The notes below the pieces were generated by a model. It saw only the letters and a program-made list of their open reading frames with translations. It did no database searches and had not been told where the DNA came from. The position numbers and the translations under genes were made by a program. A DNA stretch of 30,525 nucleotides from Gnetum montanum. Lineage: Eukaryota > Streptophyta > Gnetopsida > Gnetales > Gnetaceae. Location of the stretch: assembly GCA_015680685.1 (NCBI GenBank), contig MNCI01029448.1:8673-39197 (forward strand). The letters run 5' to 3'. Below are positions 11,074 through 21,554 of the stretch, piece by piece. Each line of letters starts with the position of its first letter. Positions within the stretch are counted from its first letter, which is position 1.

Positions 11074-11163
11074 ATTTATACTAATCTACTAGTGTAGGGG
11101 GGTGCATTGGCACATGGATGTTAATGCCCCTATGCTAACGTAGGAGGTGCATCAATGCATCTT
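11074..11163 (-). repeat. U3-like segment matching LTR B
   Basis: Minus-strand sequence aligns with 7661-7601: a palindromic core (cccctatgctaacgtaggag on the plus strand at 11127-11146), a gtgcatt word and a TATA-like tataaat (11080-11074). Likely the remains of the other LTR of B. The rest of the LTR could not be aligned by eye. Confidence 0.5.
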
Positions 11164-11549
11164 CCCAAACATAAGGAAATGCAAAACTTCACCATTCATG
11201 CACTCAACTTACCTTCCTTCATCTTTGGGATTGTAGACATGGTCAACAACACACTCTAATCACCTCAAATCAGCCTAGAAAAGTGTCTCAAGAGCATGAA
11301 TATAAGAGCATTACAAACTTACCTTTAGTAACATTTGCAATAATGGAAATTAAGTTGATTGATCAATTTATGTATTCCCATGAGCTAAAAGTTAGGAAAA
11401 GAGGGTTAAAAATGGGGAAATGATTAGAAAATTAAGAATAATGGAATATAAACACAAAAGAGGTGAATTGGAGAGAGTTTGTTATGATTAAAGCTTAAAT
11501 CATGAAGAGTCAACATTCATATAAGTGAAAGATAATTCAAGTACCTTAT
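11164..11549. other. Spacer without recognised features
   Basis: 386 bp of AT-rich sequence between the U3-like segment of B and the 3' LTR of C. No ORF or repeat recognised. The 5 bp next to the C LTR are cttat (11545-11549). Confidence 0.4.
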
Positions 11550-12458
11550 TAATGAGTGATTGAGGTACCCCCTACATCCAACCATATGCATCACAAGCAT
11601 TCACGCAGGATTTGGTCAAATTCTGTGAAAGGGACTAGTTGTGGTATTTAGATTGTTATGCCTTGATCATAGTTCACTATCTTTCCACTTAGACTAGTGG
11701 TAGCTTTGTCACATATGGTTTATTCTAAAGCGAGGCATATGATTCTTGATGTTGTTTCAACCTTAGGCTACTCCCAATGAAAATAAAAAAATCAATTATT
11801 TAACTAATTAGCAACAAAAAGTAAAGTCTAAACTAGGCTACAGGCAATAAATGTTCATGTCCAACTTGTTGTACACATCCTGAATACACGTATTCATTAC
11901 TGGAATTACCAAGTGCTATGCTACTAGGTGAACCAAACAATAATGTTGCTGGAATTACCAAGCAAATATGTGTTAATGCTCAAAATTAGTTGCGCTCATT
12001 CTGCTAATTGATTAGTATGCATGGAAACGTAAATATTAACTAAGTACATGGAATATAACTTGCATTAAAAGTAAATTTGATCTAAGTCAAAGTGCTACAA
12101 TGAAGAAGAATCAATCTCGATCTTATTACCATTCATAGAACGTGTTGAGGTACATTGCCACTCAAATAAGACATCATACAATTGACTCAAATTCATACTA
12201 CAAGCACTCATTGACTATTCTCTAAGATTACGAAATAAAATTGCAAGATTTCAGCTACTCTATTGATCAATGAATGCTAATACACAAGAGGAGAATGCAT
12301 ATTTATAGACTTTATTATGGAGTTGCATCGATGGGGCATTATAAACGTAGCAAACGCTACATCAATGCAACCCCATTGATGGGGCTACATTGATGGGGAT
12401 GCGTCAATGAGGTCACATCAACAAGGGTCCATCAACATGACACTTTGATGCTTCATCA
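11550..12458 (-). repeat. 3' LTR of element C (909 bp)
   Basis: Minus strand begins TGATGAAGCATC after gtgggggta and ends ATCACTCATTA (one change from the ACTCATCA end of LTR F). TATA box tataaata at 12307-12300. U3 contains repeated attgatgggg words (12445-12330). The 'cttggtaattcc' word occurs twice, with a related third copy, at 11962-11900. The final 60 bases (ggttggatgtagggggtacc) match A and F. Same LTR family as D (tgatgaagcat.aaagtgtc). Confidence 0.82.
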
Positions 12459-12475
12459 TACCCCCACAATTGAAT
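12459..12475 (-). promoter_or_regulatory. 3' polypurine tract of element C
   Basis: Minus strand ttcaattgtgggggta directly abuts the LTR start TGATGAAG. It follows 'gaactcaagagtgagttttca', the counterpart of 'aacttgaggatga.tttttca' before LTRs D and F. This is the expected primer for plus-strand DNA synthesis. Confidence 0.75.
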
Positions 12476-12694
12476 GAAAACTCACTCTTGAGTTCCTTTA
12501 CAAAATTAGAAAGGTATGGGATTATTTACTAACACTTGACATAACAAACTGACATAACAAAATTGAGTGTCGCATTGCAAAATTTTATTCTAGTGGATGA
12601 ATAAAAAATGATAGAGTGACAAAAGGACTAGATAGACATTGAAGATTACAAAATTTATAAAGGTCTTCAAAAATTAACTACAAATGATTCTTCT

Positions 12695-12960
12695 TATTGC
12701 CACTAGCAGTGGCAAACTTTCAACCTTGATTGTTATGTTGATGCTTCTCTAGATATGTTGCACATTCTTGAAGGATGGACTAAAATTTCTTCTCATCATC
12801 CCATGGATTTAGTAAATATGCAATGCTTGAGTTGCTATCTTATATGTGCTAACATTTGTCCATGGGCATATCCTCTGTTATTTAGCTCTTGGCTTTGTTT
12901 TCATGCTTGGTAAAAGACCTTCTTCCTTAGGCATTTCTTTGAGCATCACCTATAGTCACC
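12695..12960 (-). pseudogene. ORF2 remnant of element C, internally deleted
   Basis: The minus strand opens with atgctcaaagaaatgcctaa, which lines up with the first codons of F ORF2 (atggcctcaaaatgtggaca). It then moves within about 100 bp into sequence like the ORF2 C-terminus ('SNSSIAYLLNPWDDEKKF' against 'SNIGTLAWTAQDP.TKEEKL' in F) and stops near 12695 after 'LPLLVAI'. The whole globular domain and coiled coil are missing. The match is short and by eye, but both ends fall where expected relative to the polypurine tracts on either side. Confidence 0.45.
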
Positions 12961-13170
12961 AAAGGATCAACATTAGTTCTGGTAAATTTTCCTTAATAAT
13001 TAACCCTTTTCAAATCCCTTAGTTTACATTTAAGCACAAGGTGATGACAACATACTATGCCCAAGGCTATGAGGTAATCAAAATCAAGTTGTTCACATTA
13101 TTTTGATCAATTACTATTAGTTACCATAATGTTTGAAAATAGGATGTTAGAAAAATTTCAAAATGAACAT

Positions 13171-13190
13171 CCCTAGCTCCCATGACTAAT
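13171..13190 (-). promoter_or_regulatory. Internal polypurine-like motif before ORF2 (element C)
   Basis: Minus strand attagtcatgggagctaggg, in the same position (between conserved block and ORF2) as 26751-26770 in F. Weaker purine run than in F. Confidence 0.4.
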
Positions 13191-14440
13191 GACCATAACT
13201 TTGGAAGAGCACAAGTTTTCAAACAGTTAAAACCAAAGGTCTAATTCAAAAGATTATGAAGAAATAGTAATGAATATGGAAATAGAAAAGTAGAAAAAAT
13301 TAGTGAAAAAAATGAGAAGTAGTCCCAAAATTATGCATAAATTCAAAGAAAGAAACTATCATTGACATTCTAGAAGATGTGAAGGTTAGTTCAAAGCCAT
13401 AATCAACAAAAGTTATGCAAGTGGATCCTTTTCAAAGCAAGATCTTGCCATAATGCCCTTACATAACCACTTTTATAGATGTTTGTGGGCACCTAAGAAG
13501 TCAAATGTAGACCATGCCTTTATTCTAAACAACACACAACTACTATGGTTAGGATGTTGCACTATACAACACAAAACCAAAAGGCTCATAATCACATGTA
13601 GTAGTGAGGTGAATAATGGGATTAGAAGGGATCGCAGAGATCAAGATGTAAGGTACTTGACCATGTCCACAATAGGTTCTTGTGAAAAATGTGATTAAAA
13701 TGATCAACATACCTATCCATCCAAGTTCAAACCAAGTCCATACCATTAACAGTGACCTCACATTAATGTGTTCCATCGTACCAACCATCATGAGTCCACA
13801 ATCACCTCAAAGAACAGTCATCACTCCAAAACGAGAAGAAGGAAGGAAGGTCCTTAGTCAGAGGAGTACCTTCAAGAATGGATAACATGTCTTTCTAGCC
13901 TCATAACTAGTGCTTGTAGCCCATTATTGTATCTAAGGTGTGTGCTTTGAATTTCCATTATTATTATTTTTTCTCCTTTTTTTCTTTTTTTCTTTTTTGT
14001 GTTATCTATTTTTTTTCTTTTTTGGTTTTTTTTATGGGAACCACACCATGCAAAGACATAACTTCCTATTTATTGATCGAAAGAGTGATGATACATTCCT
14101 CAAGGAGTCATAAATCATAAGAAGGAAGATAAGAAGAGAACCCAACAAATCCCCTTAAGGTCACACCCTTACTATTCCCACTTGGTCATTCCCTCTTTCT
14201 TTAGGGTACAATGATCATTGATTAATTTTAGTTTCATGAAAGAAGAACCAAATTTTTTCCATGATAAAGATCCTTTATTCAAAGAACTAGAGTGATGGAT
14301 GAGGTGGTCACACTACTTTACACAATTACTTACCCAATCATCTTAATAGCATACAACAAAAACCCAACACATAGTGTTGACTTCTACATCATGACTTGGC
14401 AATATTATTAATGGAAACATAAAATACATTCATAAACATA
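13191..14440 (-). repeat. Conserved post-gag noncoding block of element C
   Basis: Aligns with D 18780-19850 and F 25300-26230: 'gggtgtgaccttaaggggatt' (about 14170-14145), 'agaaagacatgttatccattcttgaagg' (about 13895-13870), 'tatggacttggttt' (about 13743), and a 100-bp terminal segment (13515-13412). No long ORF survives in any copy. An A-rich (minus strand) tract at 14038-13958 is specific to this copy. Function unknown. Confidence 0.65.
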
Positions 14441-14610
14441 AAGAAAATGACTTAGGAAAAGAGAAGATTATAAAGAAAAGAAAATAAAAATATTAATAAA
14501 TGGAAAACATATAAAGAATTAGAAAATTTTAAAAGAAATAGGAAAACGATAAAAAATTGTAAAACAAAAGGGTGAAAAATACTTATTAGTTCTTGAAGTA
14601 GGATGGAACA

Positions 14611-14630
14611 TCTCTCCCATGACTAATCTT
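14611..14630 (-). promoter_or_regulatory. Internal polypurine-like motif after gag (element C)
   Basis: Minus strand aagattagtcatgggagaga, at the gag end just before the T-rich tract, where A has 550-531 and F has 25130-25145. Confidence 0.45.
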
Positions 14631-14699
14631 ATGGCTACAAATTCAGGAGATAGACTACACAATTCCTTGGCTATACACCATCGATTTTGCATCTATCAC

Positions 14700-17114
14700 C
14701 ATTACTGATTTAATTAATTACGTGGTAGCACATATAACATCGGTGATAGTCTCATTTGGAGATGTATATTCATCTATACTTAAAGGTATTTCTAGTTTGG
14801 GAGGTCCAGATGTGTTTCCTTCTTCTTTTTGATTTTCTGTTTTAATTCCCAAGTCTCCATATTTAATATCCTTTTCTAGTGTATAATCACAGTGTAAGAT
14901 ATATGTGTCTAAGTCCTCTGTTTGGTTCTTTTTCTTAAGTCTAGAACTAATAAGTGGATCAGTTACTTCCATGCATCTTTGAAGTGGGTTTATATTCTCA
15001 TTTTCAAGTCATTGGATGTCTTTTTATTTAGTGGCTACTACGTAGATTGGTTTTTGCTCACATACTTACTCTTGAACTTTATGGTGGGTCGATATAGGGG
15101 TTGTATTAATATTTCAAACTTTTGACCCACAACTACACCCTTTATCATGATTAGTTATACATGGAATCCTTTGTCTCTCCACAATGCTTTATTTATCACT
15201 TTTGTTAGGTGTTGGAGGAATGATGGATGTTGGCCTTTGCATAGGATTGGAGGACATTGGTTGTGAGAGGAAGGATGTCGCACTTGGTTGGCATTGTGCT
15301 AGTTTGGATGAGTTAGTAGGTCCACAAGTGTTGTGCTTACATGTGGGAACTGTCCTAAAGAAAGGACATTTTCAAGATTCTGGTAGAGATCTACTAGCAT
15401 TATCATTTTTGTGTATGTTTGTACCACAAGTGGCATTCTTTCATTAATGTTGTGGTGCTAAACCTTTATGTGTTGTTGGAGGTGACATATGATGGAGGTG
15501 ATTATGAGAATATTGAGGATGTGATGGAGGGTGAGAGGTGTGAGGTGGTGATCTCATATAAGATGTTGCAAGTTCATGATATTTGGTAGAGTAGTAGTAG
15601 TAATTTGATTTAGAGGAACTGGAACTAGTTAGTGAAATAAGTTGTTGAACATAATATCCGTACAGGTTTGGCTAGTAGTAAGGGTAGTATTAGTTTGATG
15701 ATGGCCTTCCCCATGACTGTGGGTTTTGCCACCACATTGGATGATAGTGTTGAGGCTAGTAAGAAGTCCCACTAGGATGGTACGATTGGTTGTAAGACTT
15801 TCTATGATTACCTTGTGAGAAAGGTAATTTCCTAGGCATTTGCAAAGGAAATTACCTTGGGATTCAATGCAAAGGTCCAATACTCATGTAGATGTAACAT
15901 GATTGGGAATAGCCCTTTGGATGGTCATATAGCTAGATGTTACATTCATCATTTTCTTCGATGGTTGAGTCTATAGCCTCTTCTTCTACAACCATTTCAC
16001 TTTTCTGCTAATTAGTGTTCTTACCTATCTCCTCATCTATTTTCCTTCTTTTTTGTGATCACTTGATTTGTCACTCTCTCCTCTATGGTTTCTACGCAAG
16101 TTGTAACTTTCTCATTTATCCATTTAGACATCTTATCTAGCCTTGCTTAAAGTTCAGCAATAGACTATTGCATTGGCAAGGTTTGTTGTGAAATCACCTC
16201 ATCAAGAGCTACCTCTTTTTCCTCATCATAGATATTTAACCTCTTCTTTTGAAGAGTTGGATCCTAGTGATATTTCTCAACATTCTCTTGTTTACATAGC
16301 TCTCCTTCTTCTTTTTCCACACACTCAATTATCTTTTAGATCTGATGGGTTCCTAGTTCATATAATTGACCTTGAGAATACATCCCAAGGGTCTCTCTTA
16401 CAATGAAGGCCATCTATGATGTGGAAAAGTTGATCTTCTTGAGAGAAACTATGGCCTATACATTTATTAAGTAGAGAATAGTATCTATCTAGGGCCATAT
16501 CCAAGGGTTCATGTTATTTTTGTTTCCATTCTTGGATTCGTTTCCTTAGGCTAGACATCCTCACATAGGTTGATATTTCTCGTTAAATAATTCTAGCATT
16601 GTGAACCACTGATGGATTGAATTTGGTTTCAATGATCTATACCACACTTTGGCTTTGTCTATTAGTGTCCTAGAAAAGAGCTTAAGCTTTTGCCACCCAC
16701 TTTCAATGTTTTGTAAGATGCAAGCATCATGTAAGGCTTGCAAATGATGTTGTGGATCATAATCATATCCTCTTGCGAATTTAGGAATGTTATTCATATC
16801 AAGCCTTTTGATGCAACTTTCTTTGTAATGCCTATGAGGTATTTTAACTACCTCTATGATCTTGGTCATGCTCTTAGTGGCCAAAAAGGGTTCATCATCA
16901 TCAGAGATGTTGTGCTAAAAATTTCTATGTCTATTTATCTGATTGTGATGATTTTGACTATGCTCAGTATGATGCCTTTGATTTTTCCCTTGGTTTCAAT
17001 TTTTATTTTCATTTCAACCCCATAGTGGAGTTCTATCTCTATACCTATGTTTATCTTTTTCAGAACTAGACATTGAAGAGGGAAGAGGAAGATGAGGAAT
17101 CAGGAGAGTCACCA
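14700..17114 (-). pseudogene. gag pseudogene of element C
   Basis: Capsid-type Gag, non-functional. Start near 17114 by alignment of the Ser/Pro-rich N-terminus with A gag. The core runs 16884-16400: 'GYDYDPQHHLQALHDA', 'WYRSLKPNSIHQW', 'LELFNEKYQ', 'LDRYYSLLNKCIGH', 'LFHIIDGLH'. Then come a Glu/Lys-rich stretch, 'YDHPKGYSQSCYIYMSIGP' (about 15930-15870), a Tyr/Ser/His/Pro-rich region (15800-15480), 'KCPFFRTVPTCK' (about 15370-15335, matching 'RCPFFRHDHRK' in F), and a polar tail open from 14972 to 14718. Stops and frame changes are frequent. There is no CCHC zinc knuckle and no downstream pol; the T-rich tract and conserved block follow. Confidence 0.8.
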
Positions 17115-17199
17115 TGGCTTCTATAGTATTCCCCATGGTCCCTTGATTTATCTTTTCTAGGTTTTAAGGAGGTCCTAGGCCTTGAGGCCTTCCCTAGTC

Positions 17200-17700
17200 T
17201 AGGACTAAACATGAGAAGGGCTTGCATAGTATTAGTTCAACCACTCATTTTAGTTTTAATGTAAGAAATTATAGAATTGGTTTGGGATGCCAGAAATACC
17301 AGTTTATATGGACTAATAAGCTTGAAGTTACATTGCTTTTCTCATTATCTCTTCTTATTATCATTGTTATTTTATCAATATTTTTCTTTTCTTTTCTTTT
17401 TCTTTCTTTTTTTCTTCTTCTTCCTTTTTTCATCATTCAGTTCTTTCATTTTTCATTTTATTTTATTTCATATTCTCCTTTATTTCATAAGAAGAGGATT
17501 TTTTATGGAGCATGGGAGTTATGGGAATGATTGGAATGATAGATCACTACCTCGAGTCTTCAACTTGCACAAACATGAGAATTCATTCCTCATTGCATGG
17601 TACACATAACTTCATATGATCATGAACCTCTTCTAACTAGCATGGCCAAGCAAGGTAACATGTGTACCTTGGATCAGGTGCATCAATTAAACTCATCCAT
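17200..17700. other. Junction of head-to-head elements C and D, with a pyrimidine tract
   Basis: From here the minus-strand C gag leader ends and plus-strand D gag begins. In between, 17338-17480 is almost pure T/C (ttcttttt repeats). The hydrophobic peptides it encodes are an artefact of composition. I could not assign 17480-17700. No LTR end, primer site or target duplication is visible at the junction. Confidence 0.45.
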
Positions 17701-18400
17701 TGATTATAGGGATCTTTGATGACACATCCTTTTCTTGCCAGTGACTAAGAACTCTTTTAGAATTCTAGAGATTACACCCTAAGATGTGGATCCACCACTT
17801 ATCCATGGTTCTAGTGACCACTATTAATGTGTGATCTTATCTAGCATATTTTCTTCTAATCAATGTAAAGAATAACAAGAAGGATTTTCCTATCATTATG
17901 AGAATTTTCAAAGAAGATGAGCAAGGAGCCATATAGACGCAAAGAATCTAATGCATTACTTACCATGAAGAAGGGTGCAGTTGTGGATCAAAATTTTAGA
18001 ATATCAACATGATCCTTACACTAGTCCACAACAATTTTCATAAAAAAGTATGTATATAAAAGGAAATAATGATCACTAAAGCAAAAGATACCTAGTGAAT
18101 AAGAAATGAAAACATAAAACTATTCAAAACATGCATGGAAACATCCAATCCAATTATCAAATCCTATCCCAAGAAAATGACCCAAATTAAGAACATATAG
18201 AAGGATATCCTAAACCATGACCATACACAAAATACTAGTGAGCATGGAGACTCAAAACATGAAATTATGAATAAACAAAAAAACATATTTGGACCTTCTA
18301 AAATGGAAAGTTCATCATTTTAAACAGAATATGTATTTCCAAATGATCAAAACTTGATTATCATCAATGTCACATGGGATAATAAACAAAAATCTAAATT
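17700..18400 (+). pseudogene. gag C-terminal fragment of element D
   Basis: Nucleotide alignment by eye with the reverse complement of C 15370-14720. Examples are 'catgaagaagggtgcagttg' (17970-17989) against 'catgataaagggtgtagttg', and 'catgcatggaaacatccaatcc' (18129-18150) against 'gatgcatggaagtaactgatcc'. Then comes 'atatttggaccttctaaaatgg' (18284-18305). Stops in every frame. The N-terminal capsid core is absent, so this is only the Pro/polar tail of Gag. Confidence 0.6.
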
Positions 18401-18529
18401 ACTAAGGATGATAAACAAGAAACCTAGAGTGTATGATCCTAGGGATGTATGGTCCATTTTCTAAACACACACTCATGAGTTTAGTTGTGGAGAAGGTGCC
18501 TTCTCTTGAATCAAGAATTGATAATTGCA

Positions 18530-18745
18530 TGTTAACTTTTTTGTTTTATAATTATTTGTCTTATAGTTTTTTTCATCTTTTTTCCATATTTGATATTTTC
18601 TACATTTTTTTTAATATCTTCTATATTCTTTTATATTTTTCAAATTTCTTATTATTTTTCATTCTTTAGTATCTTCCAAGTTGTTTGTATGTTTTTCTTC
18701 TTTCATATTTCTCATTATTTTTATAATTCTACTATTTCTCATGTA
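18530..18745 (+). repeat. T-rich tract after gag of element D
   Basis: Low-complexity T/C-rich sequence, placed like the tracts after gag in C (14580-14440, minus) and F (25180-25280). Hydrophobic short ORFs here reflect base composition only. Confidence 0.7.
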
Positions 18746-18779
18746 CTTATTTTTGTTGATCTTTTTAATAAAGTGTAAA

Positions 18780-20250
18780 GGAATAACCAGGATGTAGTTG
18801 AAATAATAAGAATTTCACCCTATGTTATCAAATTACTAAGGACTAATTATATCTACAATCATACCACATCATCCATCCACTCATTTCCAATAATAAGAGG
18901 TTCTTACCATAAGCATAATGACATTTGTTTTATAATCAAGCTAAAATAAAATTGTAATCATTATGTTTCGATGGAAAAGTAAACTAATTGGGAATGAAAA
19001 GGGTGTGACATCAAGGGGATTTTTGGATTCTCTAAAGCTACTACTATGAATCTTATTACACTACTAAGTTGTGTTATTTACTTGAGTTCTAATGAAGAAT
19101 GGAAGTGTGTTTTGAAATAAATGTTGCCTTGCCATGTCACTAGAAAGACATGTTACTGATTCTTGAAGGAAGTCCCCTGGTAAGATTGACATAGTAATAA
19201 CATAATAAATACACATACTAAAAATTTCTGGGGTTCCACTCAAAAGACATGTTATCCATATTTGAAGATAGTTAACTTCCCAAGAATTTCAAGGTTTCTT
19301 AGGCTTGCATTGGTTCCAAGGTGAGAAGGACATGTTACCCATGCATAAAGGCATTCCTCTATCCACTGGCCAAGTCTCCTTTAAAATAAACTATGTAGTT
19401 AATAAATTGCTTCCTTCTACCTCGTTGACAAGTAATGATATTTTTTGTAGCCATGATAGTCTTATGTTGTATGTTTTGGGATAATATAATGTAATGTCAC
19501 TAGTAAGTGGTATGGACTTGGTTTGGATCTTACATAGAAAGGATACTGATCATTTTAACCATGCATTATACATAGAATTCATTATGCTTATGGTAAGATA
19601 CCTCATGTCCCATTTTCTGCAATCTATGCTACTACTATTTCACCTCACTGTTATATAATTATAATTTAATGGTTTTGTATAATATAATGTTATTTTCTTA
19701 TTGAGGCAATATTAACATGTGTTTTGAAAGATAGATATGATTTACATTCAACTCCTCGAGTGTCCATGAACACTTGTAGGTGTGGTTATACAACGGCATT
19801 AAGGGTAGGAGCCTTCTTTGAGGAGGACCCACTTGTATAACTCTTGTGTTTCATACTTGATGATCAATTCCACATCATCTTATACCTCCTAAATACTTTA
19901 GAAATAATCATTATCTCTCTACATATTCATACTCATTTATAAGTTCAAAAAATTTGATCAAATCATCTTCTAAAACATAGTTGACTTACCATGCCCAAAC
20001 TCATTCTTTAACATAATTTTGATATCAAATTCTCACATTCTAAGCATCATCTATGGTCAAGAATCCTTTAGAACATCTTTACACCTTCCAGACTACCCAT
20101 TCCATCCATTTTTTATTATATTTTGCAAAAAAATTAAAAATTTCAATGATGACATAGTAGATATAATATATGAGGCCATACAATATCACATCAATAATGT
20201 TTCATCTATGATATTGCTCTTATAAAAATCTATATATACATGTAGACCAT
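18780..20250 (+). repeat. Conserved post-gag noncoding block of element D
   Basis: Matches F 25300-26560 and C. Contains 'gggtgtgacatcaagggga' (19000-19018), three spaced copies of an 'aaagacatgttac' motif (19141-19153, 19242-19254, 19328-19340), 'tatggacttggtttggatctt' (19511-19531), a 99-bp gap-free match to F (19741-19839), and a TATA-like motif at 20230-20241. No coherent long ORF. Confidence 0.65.
20230..20241 (+). promoter_or_regulatory. Conserved internal TATA-like motif (element D)
   Basis: ctatatatacat, identical to F 26549-26560 and preceded in both by 'atgatattgc...aaaa.c' with the same spacing. In F it lies upstream of ORF2; in D ORF2 is deleted. Promoter role is inferred. Confidence 0.4.
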
Positions 20251-20622
20251 TATAAGATGCCTTTCACCTTCCACCAAAGGTGGTAGCTACAACAGGACAG
20301 CCATTGCCTCCTTAGCCATTGTGTTCTTTCAAAGTTAGTGAATGACCTTTAAAACCTTAGGAACCTCCACCACTTGGGACTATTTGATCTTCTCAACCAT
20401 CTTTATGTAATTAGAGGATGTGTTATCTAGTTTGAGTAGTCATATCATGGTGTTCAATTTTATGCCATGAACATCACAAATTTTGCAATGACATCAATCT
20501 ATACACCTGGGCACTCAATTTTGTTATGTCAATTTGTTGTGTCAAGTGTCAGCCAATAATCTCATACCTTTTCAATTTTGTAAAGAAACTTGAGGATGAG
20601 TTTTTATTCAATCATGGGGATA

Positions 20623-21147
20623 TGATGAAGCATTAAAGTGTCTCATTGATGGGTCCCTGTCGATGCCACCTCGGCAATGTAGTGTTTGTTGCGTTATGAG
20701 GCCCCATTGATGCAGCTCCATAATAAAGTCTATAAATACATGCTCACACATTGTGTTTATAAGATGTCTGGTCATAGTTGTAGCAAAGCTCTTACAGTTT
20801 TGTCATTTAAAAGTTAGAATATTTTTTTGAGTACTCACAATAAGAGTCAGAAAGGGTACAAATCTTTATTTGAGCACTAATGCACTTAAGCATAGCAATG
20901 TAAACAAAAATAAAGATGAGCATTTTGATAAACCTTGCAGCACTTAGAAATAGATTAATTAATTATTTATGCATTTAATATTTTATGAGATTTTCTTTAA
21001 TGCTTTAAGTAATTAAATAATTAATTAGGCTAAACTAAGATAGATTAAGTAGCGATTAGTTAAGCACATAAGTACGATCACTTTGAGCATATGTTTAGCG
21101 CTTGGTAATCCCAGTAACACTTACGTTTGGTAACCCAGTTGCGCTAA
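20623..21147 (+). repeat. Truncated 3' LTR of element D
   Basis: Begins TGATGAAGCATTAAAGTGTC after polypurine atcatggggata (20611-20622), preceded by 'cttgaggatgagtttttattc'. TATA box 20731-20738, possible poly(A) signal aataaa near 20910, paired words cttggtaatcccagta (21101-21116) and tttggtaacccagtt (21126-21140). The LTR then stops and sequence of element E begins, so about 350 bp of its end are missing compared with LTR C. Confidence 0.75.
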
Positions 21148-21157
21148 ACTGCCATGT

Positions 21158-21326
21158 CCCTTGGGAAGTGCCAACTCTTGCAAACATCATTGAATTTGCA
21201 TGGATAGTGTATGATCCCAAAATAGAAGAAGATAAGCTTAGAGAATTTCTAAACAAGTATTAGTTTAAGAAACTAGATGACAAAGGGAAGAAACCAATAT
21301 AGGAGCCACCATGACTAGGAACATGA
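21158..21326 (+). pseudogene. C-terminal end of ORF2 (element E)
   Basis: Reads 'EVPTLANIIEFAWIVYDP', then 'EEDKLREFLNKY', and after two further stops ends 'EPP.LGT' plus TGA at 21324-21326. This matches the F ORF2 tail ('EVPTPSNIGTLAWTAQDP', 'EEKLSAILQRHQ', 'PPPLGTT'). It shows that the F-type ORF2 tail, with its Pro-rich Leu-Gly-Thr end, recurs in another copy. Upstream parts are missing. Confidence 0.7.
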
Positions 21327-21554
21327 AGAGTCTACATCAAGTTTTGATTTGTTTTATTTTTATCATGTGTCAATAATGTGTTGCATGATAATTTTGTAAC
21401 ACCACTCAAATGAAGATGTGGCAATTATAATAGATTTTTCCATGTAAATATGTGTTATTATGTCAAGTCCATGTAACCCAACAAGTTGTATGGAACTCTA
21501 TCCTTCTTTTCTTTTTTAAACTTGAGGACAAGTTTTCAGTTAGTTATGGGGATA

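Larger units (their letters stand above)
7372..11163 (-). mobile_element. Element B: ORF2-bearing element related to F, degraded
   Basis: Minus strand. A 3' LTR-like segment starts at 7949 after a purine tract, and ORF2 occupies 10645-8091. A second copy of the LTR U3 core lies at 11163-11074, only about 430 bp upstream of ORF2, leaving no room for gag. Either gag was deleted or this element carried ORF2 alone. The outer limits are uncertain, and no primer site was found between 11070 and 10645. Confidence 0.5.
11550..17200 (-). mobile_element. Element C: non-autonomous gag element, 5' truncated
   Basis: Minus-strand order: gag (17114-14700), T-rich tract (14580-14440), conserved block (14400-13200), ORF2 remnant (12960-12695), polypurine tract (12475-12459), 3' LTR (12458-11550). 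No protease, RT or integrase is seen. The leader upstream of gag resembles that of A for about 100 bp, but no LTR or primer site follows, so the element is cut near 17.2 kb. It belongs to the same family as D, which lies head to head with it. Confidence 0.75.
17700..21147 (+). mobile_element. Element D: non-autonomous element, both ends truncated
   Basis: Plus-strand order: gag C-terminal part (to about 18400), T-rich tract, conserved block (18780-20250) ending in a TATA-like motif, a short segment with no ORF2, polypurine tract (20608-20622), and LTR cut at about 21147. LTR and 3' end match element C, the inverted neighbour. The 5' part including primer site and LTR is missing. Confidence 0.7.

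Noticed and set aside
13453-13791. ORFs on both strands of the conserved block in C
   Set aside because: Neither reading is preserved in D or F, and no start or domain is recognisable.
17222-17609. Two overlapping ORFs with very hydrophobic Phe/Leu/Ser runs
   Set aside because: They are translations of a T/C-rich low-complexity tract; not membrane proteins.
18433-18778. Short hydrophobic ORFs after D gag
   Set aside because: Same composition effect in a T-rich tract; not conserved in C or F.
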